A stretch of 64,000 nucleotides of DNA from Sphingomonas phyllosphaerae (GTDB taxonomy: Bacteria; Pseudomonadota; Alphaproteobacteria; Sphingomonadales; Sphingomonadaceae). The stretch is taken from contig JAQIJC010000001.1 in the NCBI GenBank assembly GCA_036946405.1, positions 999,001 to 1,063,000 of the forward strand. The letters are read 5' to 3'. Numbering within the stretch: the stretch's first letter is position 1; each line of letters opens with the position of its first letter. The notes under the pieces are model-generated. The model ran no database searches. It had not been told where the DNA came from and saw nothing but the letters and a program-made list of their open reading frames with translations. Below, piece by piece: positions 25,083 to 32,250 of the stretch. Both the position numbers and the translations under genes were made by a program.

Positions 25083-27443
25083 GTGCCTTCTTTCCATCTT
25101 CTTGTCGCGACCTCGTTGGTCGCTCTCGCCGCCTCGTCGGCTTCCGCTCAATCCGTTGACACGCGTCGCCGCGAGCTGTTGCGCCAGCGCGAGGCGATCG
25201 ATGCCGCGCTGCTGGCGCTCGACACGCCAGCACAGGGCGCTCCACCAGCACCGTCGGCTCCGGTCCCGACCGACAAGCCTTATGCCGACAGCGATATCGT
25301 CGTGACGGGAAGGGCGCTCCCGCTGACTACGAAGGTAACGGGCCAGACCGACACGACGATCGTCGACCGGGATTTCCGCAACACGCCGGCACGGACCATC
25401 GCGGATGTCGTGAAGCTCTCACCCGGTGTGACGGTGATCGGTGGCAACGGTCCGCGTGACGTCGGTGTGTCGATCCGTGGCTCCAACGCGCGCAACAGCT
25501 TCGGCGCGCGCAACATTCAAGTGTTCGAGGACGACTTCCCCGTCACCCAGCCGGACGGTCTGGCGCGATTCGATCTCACCGATCCGCATGCCTATGGCGC
25601 GGTGGACGTGGTGCGAGGGCCATCCTCGGCCCGCTACGGCAATTACGCCATCGAGGGAGCGATCAACTTCCGCACGCGGCGCGGCCGGGACATCGACGGC
25701 GTCGAGCTGGGTCTGGACGCCGGCGGCTTCGGGTATCGCAACCTCTATGCGACGATCGGCAACGGCGGTCGCCACCATGACTATGCGTTGTTCGGCAGCT
25801 TCGTGCGTGCTGATGGTGCGACCGGGCACACCGGCTACGAGACGGGCACGATCAACGCACTCGCGACGTTCGCGCTCTCAAACCGCGATCGACTGACCGG
25901 GAAGGTCATCTACAACGAGGGCGAGTTTCGGCTTTCGACACGCTTGTCCTTCGACCAGTTCGCCGCCAACCCCTATCAGCAGGGATGTGAGCGGGCCGCG
26001 TCCGCAGCGGCCGGATGCGGCATGATTTCGGTATTGGCGAACGGGGTGAACGGCGCGCGCGTCGCACAGACCGCCGCCCAGGGCGATCTCGCGCGTAACG
26101 ATCGCCGGACGATCGTGGGAACGCGCTGGGAACACGATTTTTCGCCCGCGACCACATGGCGCACGCAGGCGCTGTTCGACAGTCGCGTCGTCAACCAACC
26201 GACCAGCGCCACCCCCTTCAAGGGCACGCTCGATAGTTACGCGGTCGCTTCGGACATTACCAATCGCGGCCGTCTTTTCGGCATGGACGCGGTCAGCTTC
26301 GTTGGTTTGTCGTACGGCTATCTCGAAAACCAGAGCTTCTCGCTCAACAAGACGCCCGCGGGCCGCGACGGGATCGGCGCATTGACCCAGGCGGTCGTCG
26401 GCGACGTGCGCAATCTCGGCATCCGGATACGGGAGGAGGTGCGACTGACCTCGACGCTGCAACTCGTTGCCGGGATCGGCGCCGAGCGATCGATCATCGA
26501 CGTGCGTCAGACCGCGTTCACTTATCCTATCGGTGCCAGTCCGGCGCTGACGCTCGTCCCGGTGCTGCGCCGGTTCAACAATCTCGCACCCGAAGCATCG
26601 CTGCTTTGGCAGGCCGACCCCGCGTTGCGGATTCATGCCCGGCTCGGCACCGCGTACGGCATTCCGCAAGCCGGGCAGCTGTTCGTCACCCCGGCGGGCG
26701 TGCCGGGCGACAATACGAGCCTGAAGACCCAGCGGAACACCGGCATCGATCTCGGTGCCGAGCTGACGATCGGTCGCACGCTCACCGCCGAGGTGACGGG
26801 TTACCGCGAGTGGTTCCGCAACGAGCAGGTCACGCAATCGGCCGGTGTGAACCTCCTTTCGTTCACGACCAACGCGCCGCGTTCGATCCACCGCGGTATC
26901 GAGTTGGCGATCGAATGGCGGCCGGACGCTATCGCAGGCGGCTATGTTCGCGCGAACTACAGCTACAACGATCAGCGTTATACGCGGTACGACGAGCGGC
27001 TGACGACGGGGACGGTATCGGCTGTTTTCGACCGCGACGGCAACAGGATTCCGGGAGTGATCCCGTCGTTCGCCAACCTGCGGACGGGCCTCGACCTGCC
27101 GGCGGGGGTTCTTTCCGGGCTGGGCGGATTTGCCGAGCTGACCCGACGCTCGTCCTATTATATCGACAACGCCAACTCGCTGCGTGTGCCGGGCTATGCG
27201 CTGATCAACCTCAACCTGCATTATGACCCGCCCGCCGCTATGGGATGGTGGTCGCGCCTGTCCTTCTATGCCGCGGTCGAGAATCTGACGGACAAGACCT
27301 ATGTCGGTTCAGCGTCGATCATCGCCAACAGCCTGACCGCGACTGGCGCGCTCAGACCCGCAACGGCGCTGCGGAGTGTGACCGGCTCCCTCTATGCCGG
27401 TCAGCCCCGCACGATCTACGCCGGCATCCGGAGGCGGTTCTGA
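25083..27443 (+). CDS. TonB-dependent receptor, possibly copper-linked
   Basis: A 786-residue receptor beginning with GTG after CAGGGGATC. Signal peptide MPSFHLLVATSLVALAASSASAQ, then a short coiled-coil-like segment (RRRELLRQREAIDAALLAL), a TonB box near 'DIVVTGRALPLTTKV', the plug ('RTIADVVKLSPGVTVIGGNGPRDVGVSIRGSN', 'AVDVVRGPSSARYGNYAIEGAINFRTRRG') and a 22-strand barrel ending in 'IYAGIRRRF'. Its context after a Met/His-rich DUF2946-type gene suggests copper or a metal chelate as ligand; the sequence itself does not prove this. The next feature downstream is tRNA-Gly. Confidence 0.9.
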   Translation: MPSFHLLVATSLVALAASSASAQSVDTRRRELLRQREAIDAALLALDTPAQGAPPAPSAPVPTDKPYADSDIVVTGRALPLTTKVTGQTDTTIVDRDFRNTPARTIADVVKLSPGVTVIGGNGPRDVGVSIRGSNARNSFGARNIQVFEDDFPVTQPDGLARFDLTDPHAYGAVDVVRGPSSARYGNYAIEGAINFRTRRGRDIDGVELGLDAGGFGYRNLYATIGNGGRHHDYALFGSFVRADGATGHTGYETGTINALATFALSNRDRLTGKVIYNEGEFRLSTRLSFDQFAANPYQQGCERAASAAAGCGMISVLANGVNGARVAQTAAQGDLARNDRRTIVGTRWEHDFSPATTWRTQALFDSRVVNQPTSATPFKGTLDSYAVASDITNRGRLFGMDAVSFVGLSYGYLENQSFSLNKTPAGRDGIGALTQAVVGDVRNLGIRIREEVRLTSTLQLVAGIGAERSIIDVRQTAFTYPIGASPALTLVPVLRRFNNLAPEASLLWQADPALRIHARLGTAYGIPQAGQLFVTPAGVPGDNTSLKTQRNTGIDLGAELTIGRTLTAEVTGYREWFRNEQVTQSAGVNLLSFTTNAPRSIHRGIELAIEWRPDAIAGGYVRANYSYNDQRYTRYDERLTTGTVSAVFDRDGNRIPGVIPSFANLRTGLDLPAGVLSGLGGFAELTRRSSYYIDNANSLRVPGYALINLNLHYDPPAAMGWWSRLSFYAAVENLTDKTYVGSASIIANSLTATGALRPATALRSVTGSLYAGQPRTIYAGIRRRF

Positions 27444-27474
27444 TGGGCGGTGGTCGGAGGTTGCCGGAAAAGCG

Positions 27475-27548
27475 TGGAGCGGGTGAAGGGAATCGAACCC
27501 TCGTCGTAAGCTTGGGAAGCTTCTGCTCTACCATTGAGCTACACCCGC
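27475..27548 (-). tRNA. tRNA-Gly(CCC)
   Basis: Read on the minus strand: acceptor GCGGGTG pairs with CACCCGC, D-arm GCTC/GAGC, anticodon loop TTCCCAA giving anticodon CCC, T-arm GAGGG-TTCGATT-CCCTT, and an encoded CCA end. The anticodon stem has a mismatched first pair (G27-A43), otherwise regular. Its 5' half and upstream flank are duplicated at 29369, and a decayed copy is at 43537, which marks it as an integration or recombination site. Confidence 0.95.
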
Positions 27549-27551
27549 ATT
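27510..27551 (-). repeat. att-like core repeat, copy 1 (within tRNA-Gly)
   Basis: 42 bases identical to 29369-29410, covering tRNA positions from the anticodon arm to the 5' end plus three bases beyond. Weaker similarity continues to 27682 (matching up to 29541), so the full direct repeat is 173 bp at a distance of 1,859 bp. Confidence 0.85.
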
Positions 27552-27559
27552 TCAACGGC

Positions 27560-27682
27560 TTAGCGCTGAAAACACCCTCTGTTTGGCGCCGGTTTACAAT
27601 TCCGGTTTACAGCGGGCGGGGCAGGCAATGCCACGAGCCCTATCCCGCCGTCAACACGCATCGCCCGCTTGTCGTGGCATTC
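27560..27682 (-). pseudogene. C-terminal scrap of a small hypothetical gene (copy of that at 29398)
   Basis: On the minus strand this reads 'ECHDKRAMRVDGGIGLVAL...' and ends 'GCFQR' at a TAA where the second copy has CAA. The second copy at 29398-29808 reads 'ECHKMRAMHVDDGPGLVAL...'. Its upstream part is missing because the integrase fragment abuts exactly at 27682. A remnant of the 173-bp duplication. Confidence 0.5.
27589..27612 (+). repeat. GGTTTACAG direct repeats beside the tRNA (arm-site-like)
   Basis: CCGGTTTACAA at 27589-27599 and CCGGTTTACAG at 27602-27612, 13 bp apart and in the same orientation. The same word occurs at 29277-29285 and 29327-29337, close to the second att-like copy, and in altered form (CCGGTGTACAG) at 29461. 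This spacing and placement resembles arm-type integrase binding sites. Confidence 0.4.
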
Positions 27683-28256
27683 ATTGCTTGGCCAGACCGC
27701 GGGCGATGCGCTTGCCGAGCGCAATCTGGCGGGCGGTGTCGTCGACATAGATGCGTCGAATCCGCGTCACCTCCTCGACAGACCAAGCCATAATGCCAGC
27801 GATCTCGGCATCAGAGAGGTCGGTTTCAGTCATAAGATATGTGACGAACCTGCCGCGGACGTCGTGGAGGTGCTTGCCTCGTTTGCGCCGGGTGCCACCT
27901 TTTCCGCCGGAATCGACGTGTACGATGCCGGCGAGCTTGGCGATACGCGTCACTTCCTTGCTCAGCGTGTCGAGGTTCCACGGCTCACCATTGGAATTGA
28001 CCAGCACCGTATCGACACCTGGGGCTCGGTAACGTCTCTCTAGCAGATCCAGCACGTCGTCCAGCTGAGGGATCCGCGGGATGGCAGCGATATGGCGCCG
28101 ACCCCGACTGATCTTGGCCGCCTCCTTGACGATGGCGTACTCGCCGACGGCCGACCAAGTGACCCGGGCAAGATCCTCCCGTCGCAGCCCGGTTGCCCGC
28201 GCGATTGTACCCAACGAGCGCGTCGATGTGTGACGGGAATCGCGAAAACTTTGCAC
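27681..28256 (-). pseudogene. Tyrosine recombinase (integrase), catalytic domain fragment
   Basis: 191 residues carrying the catalytic half only: Arg I in 'TGLRREDLARVTW', the HxxR motif in 'HLHDVRGRFVTYL', a Trp-Ser in 'IMAWSVEEVTR' and the nucleophile Tyr in 'IRRIYVDD'. Phage-type integrases are usually 350-420 residues; the N-terminal arm-binding and core-binding domains are absent. The 3' end of the gene coincides with the end of the tRNA-linked direct repeat (27682). Most likely a decayed island integrase; an ORF of this length without its DNA-binding half is unlikely to integrate anything alone. Confidence 0.8.
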
Positions 28257-28323
28257 GTGGTGCTGGATGTGAGAAAGAAACCGCTATGCCTTTGCAGGAC
28301 CACGCCAGCCCGGGAAGTCCGTC

Positions 28324-28728
28324 GTGCCGATCGACCTGACGCCACTCACCAGCGCGATCACCCGGCTCGAAGAAGGTCATGCGCGCTATCTGGTCGACAC
28401 GTCGGACGCACAGATCCGAGACGGTCTGATCCAGCGTTTTGAATTTACCTATGATCTCGCCCACAAGATGTTGCGCCGCTATCTGGCGATGGGCGACGCT
28501 AACCCGGACGCTGTTGCGCAGATGAGCTTTCCCACGCTCATCCGCACCGCAAGCGAGCGCGGTCTGCTGCTGAACGAATGGCCCCGGTGGAAGGGGTATC
28601 GCGACGATCGGAACATCACGTCGCACACGTATGACGAAGCCAAGGCGATCAGGGTCGTCGCCGGCATACCCGCTTTCATAGAAGAGGTGCACTTCCTGCA
28701 CGCCACGATGACGCAGCGGGCGGAATGA
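28324..28728 (+). CDS. HEPN-fold toxin (nucleotidyltransferase substrate-binding protein, HI0074 type)
   Basis: A 134-residue all-helical protein starting with GTG. 'QRFEFTYDLAHKMLRRYL' and 'DDRNITSHTYDEAKA' match the HI0074/NTase_sub_bind branch of HEPN proteins. The segment RNITSHTY is exactly the RX4HXY motif: Arg and His are the RNase catalytic residues of HEPN toxins and the Tyr is the residue AMPylated by the partner. ATGA overlap with the next gene, an MNT-type nucleotidyltransferase, makes the classical HEPN/MNT toxin-antitoxin operon. It sits in the small interval between the two tRNA-Gly repeats. Confidence 0.85.
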   Translation: MPIDLTPLTSAITRLEEGHARYLVDTSDAQIRDGLIQRFEFTYDLAHKMLRRYLAMGDANPDAVAQMSFPTLIRTASERGLLLNEWPRWKGYRDDRNITSHTYDEAKAIRVVAGIPAFIEEVHFLHATMTQRAE

Positions 28729-29048
28729 GTTCGCCGCTCGCTATCGATGCCCGGCAGGCGGCGATCGTGCGGGAAACGCTCCTGAAGCATCTTCCGGTCG
28801 ACACGACCGTGTATGTCTATGGCAGCCGGGCCAAGGGTCGGGCACGGCGGATGTCTGATCTCGATCTGGCGCTTTGCGCACAGGATCCGATCCCGTCGGC
28901 GATCATGGCCGATCTGGCGGAAGCGTTCGATGAAAGCGACCTGCCGTGGAAAGTCGATCTTATCGACTGGGCGACGACAAGTGAACGATTCCGCGCCATC
29001 ATCGCGCCCGACTTGCGGGTGCTGGTGCCGGGGCGGCTGTCGGCGTGA
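28725..29048 (+). CDS. Minimal nucleotidyltransferase antitoxin (MNT/MntA type)
   Basis: A 107-residue protein. 'VYGSRAKGRARRMSDLDLAL' contains GSX10DXD, the active-site motif of MNT antitoxins; a third Asp lies in 'KVDLIDW'. In characterised HEPN/MNT pairs the MNT protein neutralises its partner by adding AMP to the tyrosine of RX4HXY. The motif is intact here, so the pair is predicted to be functional. ATG overlaps the toxin stop. Confidence 0.87.
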   Translation: MSSPLAIDARQAAIVRETLLKHLPVDTTVYVYGSRAKGRARRMSDLDLALCAQDPIPSAIMADLAEAFDESDLPWKVDLIDWATTSERFRAIIAPDLRVLVPGRLSA

Positions 29049-29397
29049 GGGCGCGCGCGAAGCCTGCCATCGGTCTGCGGCGTCGCGCACGGCGGAGGAC
29101 ATGCTGGTGCCAATCGAGGGATGCGGGTGCTGATGGCCGACTACAAGCAGCGCATCCGCGCCGACCATCCCGAGGCCTATCCGAAGGATCCCCTCAACCA
29201 CCTGTCCCGCCATTCCCGTACGCGGGCCGAATTTGGTGGCGCGTGCCGATCTGAGAGGTGAAAACGGGCTTTGGGCGGTTTACAGGGGTCCCGCTAAGCT
29301 ATTGATTTCACAATGGCCGATTTAAGCCGGTTTACAGCAGAAACGGCAGTTTTCTGCCATTTCCCGTAGCTTGGGAAGCTTCTGCTCTACCATTGAG
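29049..29397. other. Intergenic stretch after the HEPN/MNT pair
   Basis: No convincing gene. A 46-codon frame (29121-29261) with a hydrophilic product is present but has no recognisable family. The right half holds two GGTTTACAG repeats (29277-29285 and 29327-29337) and leads into the second att-like copy. Confidence 0.5.
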
Positions 29398-29410
29398 CTA
29401 CACCCGCATT
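29369..29410 (-). repeat. att-like core repeat, copy 2 (5' half of tRNA-Gly)
   Basis: Identical over 42 bases to 27510-27551. It reproduces the tRNA-Gly 5' half through the anticodon loop but lacks the T-arm and 3' acceptor, so it is not a working tRNA gene. Lower similarity continues to 29541. Confidence 0.85.
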
Positions 29411-29808
29411 CCAGCGGCTTGGCGCTGAAAAAGCCCTCCGCACGGCACCGGCTTTCGATCCCGGTGTACAGTGGGCGAGGCAGCCAATGCCACGAGCCCC
29501 GGTCCGTCGTCAACATGCATGGCCCGCATCTTGTGGCATTCGCCGCGCTCGACCAACCGACGCAGGCACGCGTCGGCGCGGGCCACACCTTCCTCGATAT
29601 GCAGAGGCTCGAAACCGAGATGGATGATCTCGCCCGGAGCGAGGCGGAAGCTTGCCCCGCACGTGCGGCTGTGGCAACAGCAGGGCGTGCGTTCCGCTCT
29701 TCGACACCCGTGGTCACCCAGTGACAGGTAGCGGCGGAACACGCTGTTCTGCCATATTCCTCCGGCAGATGCCGTCACTTGCGCACCCGTTCGCGCGATC
29801 CACATCAT
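29398..29808 (-). CDS. Small hypothetical protein (possible remnant)
   Basis: 136 codons. The middle reads 'RTCGASFRLAPGEIIHLGF' followed by 'PLHIEEGVARADACLRRLV' and 'RGECHKMRAM', which has protein-like composition and four cysteines, possibly a small zinc ribbon. Its last third is conserved in reading frame with the scrap at 27560-27682, supporting coding origin. The C-terminus runs into the tRNA-half repeat, so the natural end has probably been lost. Family not recognised. Confidence 0.4.
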   Translation of the reverse strand: MMWIARTGAQVTASAGGIWQNSVFRRYLSLGDHGCRRAERTPCCCHSRTCGASFRLAPGEIIHLGFEPLHIEEGVARADACLRRLVERGECHKMRAMHVDDGPGLVALAASPTVHRDRKPVPCGGLFQRQAAGMRV

Positions 29809-29897
29809 GCCTTCGAAAAACGGTCGGTTAGCCGATCACGGCCCCTGTACATTTTAGGGGCGTAGATTCACGGTAGGCGTCCGCGTCATCGGGCGAC

Positions 29898-31259
29898 CTA
29901 TTTGCGCAGGTTTTCGACACCGAGTTCGCGCCACATCCATGTGAAGTCGTAGGTCGCCATCGGGTCGCTCGGATCAGGCTTGGCACCGCTGCAGTTTTCG
30001 AGGTGCTTGAGCCAGGTAGCAAGACGATCGCGGCCCGCGGCGGTCGTGGCGGCCATACGCGGGGTGATATCGCCCAGCATCCCGACCGGTTCGTCAAGTG
30101 TGGCGCGGTACTGGCGATCGAGCATATCGTGAATGAGCGGAGTCGTGATTTCAGGGGATATGTCGGGCGCGGGTTCGGGTGCGGTCAGCCCCTCCATTCG
30201 CGCCGCCATGGCCTGCTCGACGGTTTCGATGGTGGTGAGCGGGGCGCCGACCAGTCCGGCCAGTGCATCGGCGACGAGAGCGGTGCCGCGCCCGGCACGC
30301 TCGGCGGAGGTGACGGTAAGGATCAGCGCGCGGCCCTTGACTTCGACATTGCCGAGCACCGGGGTGCCGTCTTCCATTGTGACGCCCCAGCTCATCTTGC
30401 CCGTGGCGCTCGTGGTCTTGCCGGGCTTGTCGCCCAGCCAGTTCCAGAAGTGGCTGGTTTCACGCTGAAGCGCGGGCAGCGTGTCGAGCCGCTCCCCGAT
30501 CAGGGCTTGGGTGGCACCGCGCGCGAAGGGGAAGCGCACGTGGTGGAACACCACTTCCTCGCCGTCACTGTTGTGCAGGACCGGGATACCCTCCGGTTCC
30601 AGGATGCGGGGAACGATGTCGAACAGCCAGGCAGCAGTGATCAAGACGGGCAGTGCGCGCAGCTTGTCATCGTCGAGCACAAGCGGCGTGTGCGGACTGC
30701 GCTTTCCTTCCGCCCGGCGGAGGTCCCGCACAAGATCGTCGGCCGCCTCCATCGGGAACGACAGCAGCCCGCCCGACAGGAGATGCCTGCCACCGACCTC
30801 GACGACGCGGGCCCCGATCCGGTCCCATTGCTTGAGCGTCTGCGAGGCGCCGCGCTCGCTGACGCGCACCGGCTCGCCGCCCCGGATCAAGTCGCGCACG
30901 AGGAAGCCCTGGCCGGGTTCGACCTCGCTGACTTCGTACAGGCTCATTACCGAGGATCGCAGCGCGCGCATATAGGCCTTGGCGGGGCCGCTCTCGTTCC
31001 AGCCCCGGCGTTTGATATAGTCGTCGACGATGTTGCGGCCATCGGGTCCGAGGTCGCGCGTCAGCAGGTCTTCGAACGCGCAGCCCCACAGCACGCTGGC
31101 CCAGTGATCGCCGATGATATCGGCAAGATCATCATAGGCGAAGTCGAACTCGTCCATCGCCAGCTCGAGATGATCGCCGAGCGCCTCGCCGAGATGATCG
31201 GCCCAAGCCGGCGAGGTGGCGAACTTCATGAGATCGGACAGGTGGTGGCCACGCTTCAT
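29898..31259 (-). CDS. Unknown 453-residue protein coupled to a resolvase
   Basis: Start at 31259 overlaps the resolvase stop (ATGA). N-terminal two thirds: acidic 'ELAMDEFDFAYDDLADIIGD', several helical stretches, no signal peptide or membrane helix. The region around residues 320-370 has 'SWGVTMEDGTPVLGNVEVKG' and 'RALILTVTSAERAGRG', a beta-rich domain. The C-terminal 80 residues ('VGMLGDITPRMAATTAAGRD', 'YDFTWMWRELGVENL') recall the short module seen in Xre/MbcA/ParS toxin-binding or SEC-C-linked proteins, but I cannot confirm it. Function unknown; it travels with the recombinase, so a cargo or accessory role is likely. Confidence 0.65.
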   Translation of the reverse strand: MKRGHHLSDLMKFATSPAWADHLGEALGDHLELAMDEFDFAYDDLADIIGDHWASVLWGCAFEDLLTRDLGPDGRNIVDDYIKRRGWNESGPAKAYMRALRSSVMSLYEVSEVEPGQGFLVRDLIRGGEPVRVSERGASQTLKQWDRIGARVVEVGGRHLLSGGLLSFPMEAADDLVRDLRRAEGKRSPHTPLVLDDDKLRALPVLITAAWLFDIVPRILEPEGIPVLHNSDGEEVVFHHVRFPFARGATQALIGERLDTLPALQRETSHFWNWLGDKPGKTTSATGKMSWGVTMEDGTPVLGNVEVKGRALILTVTSAERAGRGTALVADALAGLVGAPLTTIETVEQAMAARMEGLTAPEPAPDISPEITTPLIHDMLDRQYRATLDEPVGMLGDITPRMAATTAAGRDRLATWLKHLENCSGAKPDPSDPMATYDFTWMWRELGVENLRK

Positions 31260-31849
31260 ACCGTTTCTCCCTGTTGCTGCCGATACGCCGCGACGATCCG
31301 CGAGACGGTGGGTTCGCTGACGCCGTAGAGCCGGGCCATCTCGGCGCCCGACTTGCGGCCCGAGGTGACGGATTCGGCGATCTCGCGGCGCTGTTTGTCG
31401 GCCAGCTTGCGGCGACGTCCGCCGATCCGGCCTTCGGCGCGGGCCTGCGCCAGGCCGGCGGAAGTGCGCTCGCGGATCATCGCGCGTTCGAACTCGGCGA
31501 AGCTGCCGACCATCTGCATCATCATCCGGCCCGCGGGGGTAGTGGTGTCGATCACCTCGGTGAGCGAGCGAAAGCCCGCACCCGCTGCCTCGATCCGGTC
31601 CATGATGTGGAGCAGGTCCTGCAGGCTGCGCGACAGCCGGTCGAGATTCCAGACGACGACCACGTTGCCCTCGCGCAGCTGCCCGATCATTTCGTGAAGC
31701 TTCGGCCGATCCCACCGCCCGCCGCTGGCAGTTTCCTCGAACACGCGCCGACACCCCGCCGCAGCAAGGGCGCGCGCCTGCGCCGCGTTGGACTGGTCCT
31801 CGCCCTTCGGCACCCGGGCATAGCCGATCAGGTAAGGGGCGTTGCCCAA
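31256..31849 (-). CDS. Serine recombinase (Tn3-type resolvase) with Pro at the catalytic-Ser position
   Basis: A 197-residue protein starting with TTG. Typical resolvase: 'LIGYARVPKGEDQ', 'AAGCRRVFEETASGGRWDRP', 'VVVWNLDRLSRSLQDLL', 'MMMQMVGSFAEFERAMIRERT', and a C-terminal Hin-like helix-turn-helix 'GAEMARLYGVSEPTVSRIV'. In active relatives the first motif is YARVS; here the codon is CCG (Pro, bases 31820-31822 region), one transition away from TCG (Ser). Without the nucleophile, strand cleavage should be abolished, though DNA binding could remain. Divergent from a Tn3 transposase scrap and coupled to the 453-residue protein. Confidence 0.85.
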   Translation of the reverse strand: MGNAPYLIGYARVPKGEDQSNAAQARALAAAGCRRVFEETASGGRWDRPKLHEMIGQLREGNVVVVWNLDRLSRSLQDLLHIMDRIEAAGAGFRSLTEVIDTTTPAGRMMMQMVGSFAEFERAMIRERTSAGLAQARAEGRIGGRRRKLADKQRREIAESVTSGRKSGAEMARLYGVSEPTVSRIVAAYRQQQGETV

Positions 31850-31977
31850 CTATTCTCTCTCCCGAACGGCCGTATTCGGAGGCCGGATGGGCCGCGACGG
31901 ATACACGCCGGCATCCGCCTTTCACAATCCTCTTTCACCAAGCATCCGAAAGGCAACCTGTTTCTGGAGGATGGAAC
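31850..31977. promoter_or_regulatory. Presumed res/promoter region between resolvase and transposase scrap
   Basis: 128 bp between divergently oriented resolvase and Tn3-type transposase sequence, where Tn3 elements keep their res site and promoters. I could not define three dimer-binding subsites by eye. Confidence 0.3.
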
Positions 31978-32250
31978 ATGCCCGGACGCATTCCGATGAC
32001 CGGGCGCCACCTTCGCGCGGGCGAATTGCTGCCGGTGATCATGCTCGACCAGCTCGCCACGATCAAGGCACGTTTCGGGTTTCAAGACCTCAGCCGCCCG
32101 GTCCGAGCCGATCTGATGACCTGGCTCGGACAAACCGCAATGCCACTCACCGACGGATGCTATCTCTTCGATCGGCTGCTGGAGAAGATGCGCTCGGAGC
32201 GCATCGTCATTCCCGGCATCAGCGTCGTCGAGCGGATGGCGGGATCGGCC
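31978..32250 (+). pseudogene. Fragment of a Tn3-family transposase N-terminal (DUF4158) domain
   Basis: About 91 codons. 'PGRIPMTGRHLRAGELLP' resembles the 'YPGRxLxxxExPPxxLLxF' segment of Tn3 TnpA, and 'RADLMTWLGQTAMPLTDG', 'LLEKMRSERIVIPGISVVER' match later parts of DUF4158. A complete TnpA is near 1,000 residues; both the first part and everything after this block are missing. The frame continues by chance into DNA antisense to the autotransporter, whose stop codon is at 32251-32253, so the breakpoint is close to 32250. Confidence 0.6.

Noticed and set aside
27352..27555. Small frame reading 'CSSMVEQKLPKLTTRVRFPSPAP'
   Set aside because: This is the well-known spurious translation of a tRNA-Gly gene, not a protein.
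29121..29261. 46-codon frame after the HEPN/MNT pair
   Set aside because: Hydrophilic product with no recognised family or conserved start; kept only as a note in the intergenic entry.
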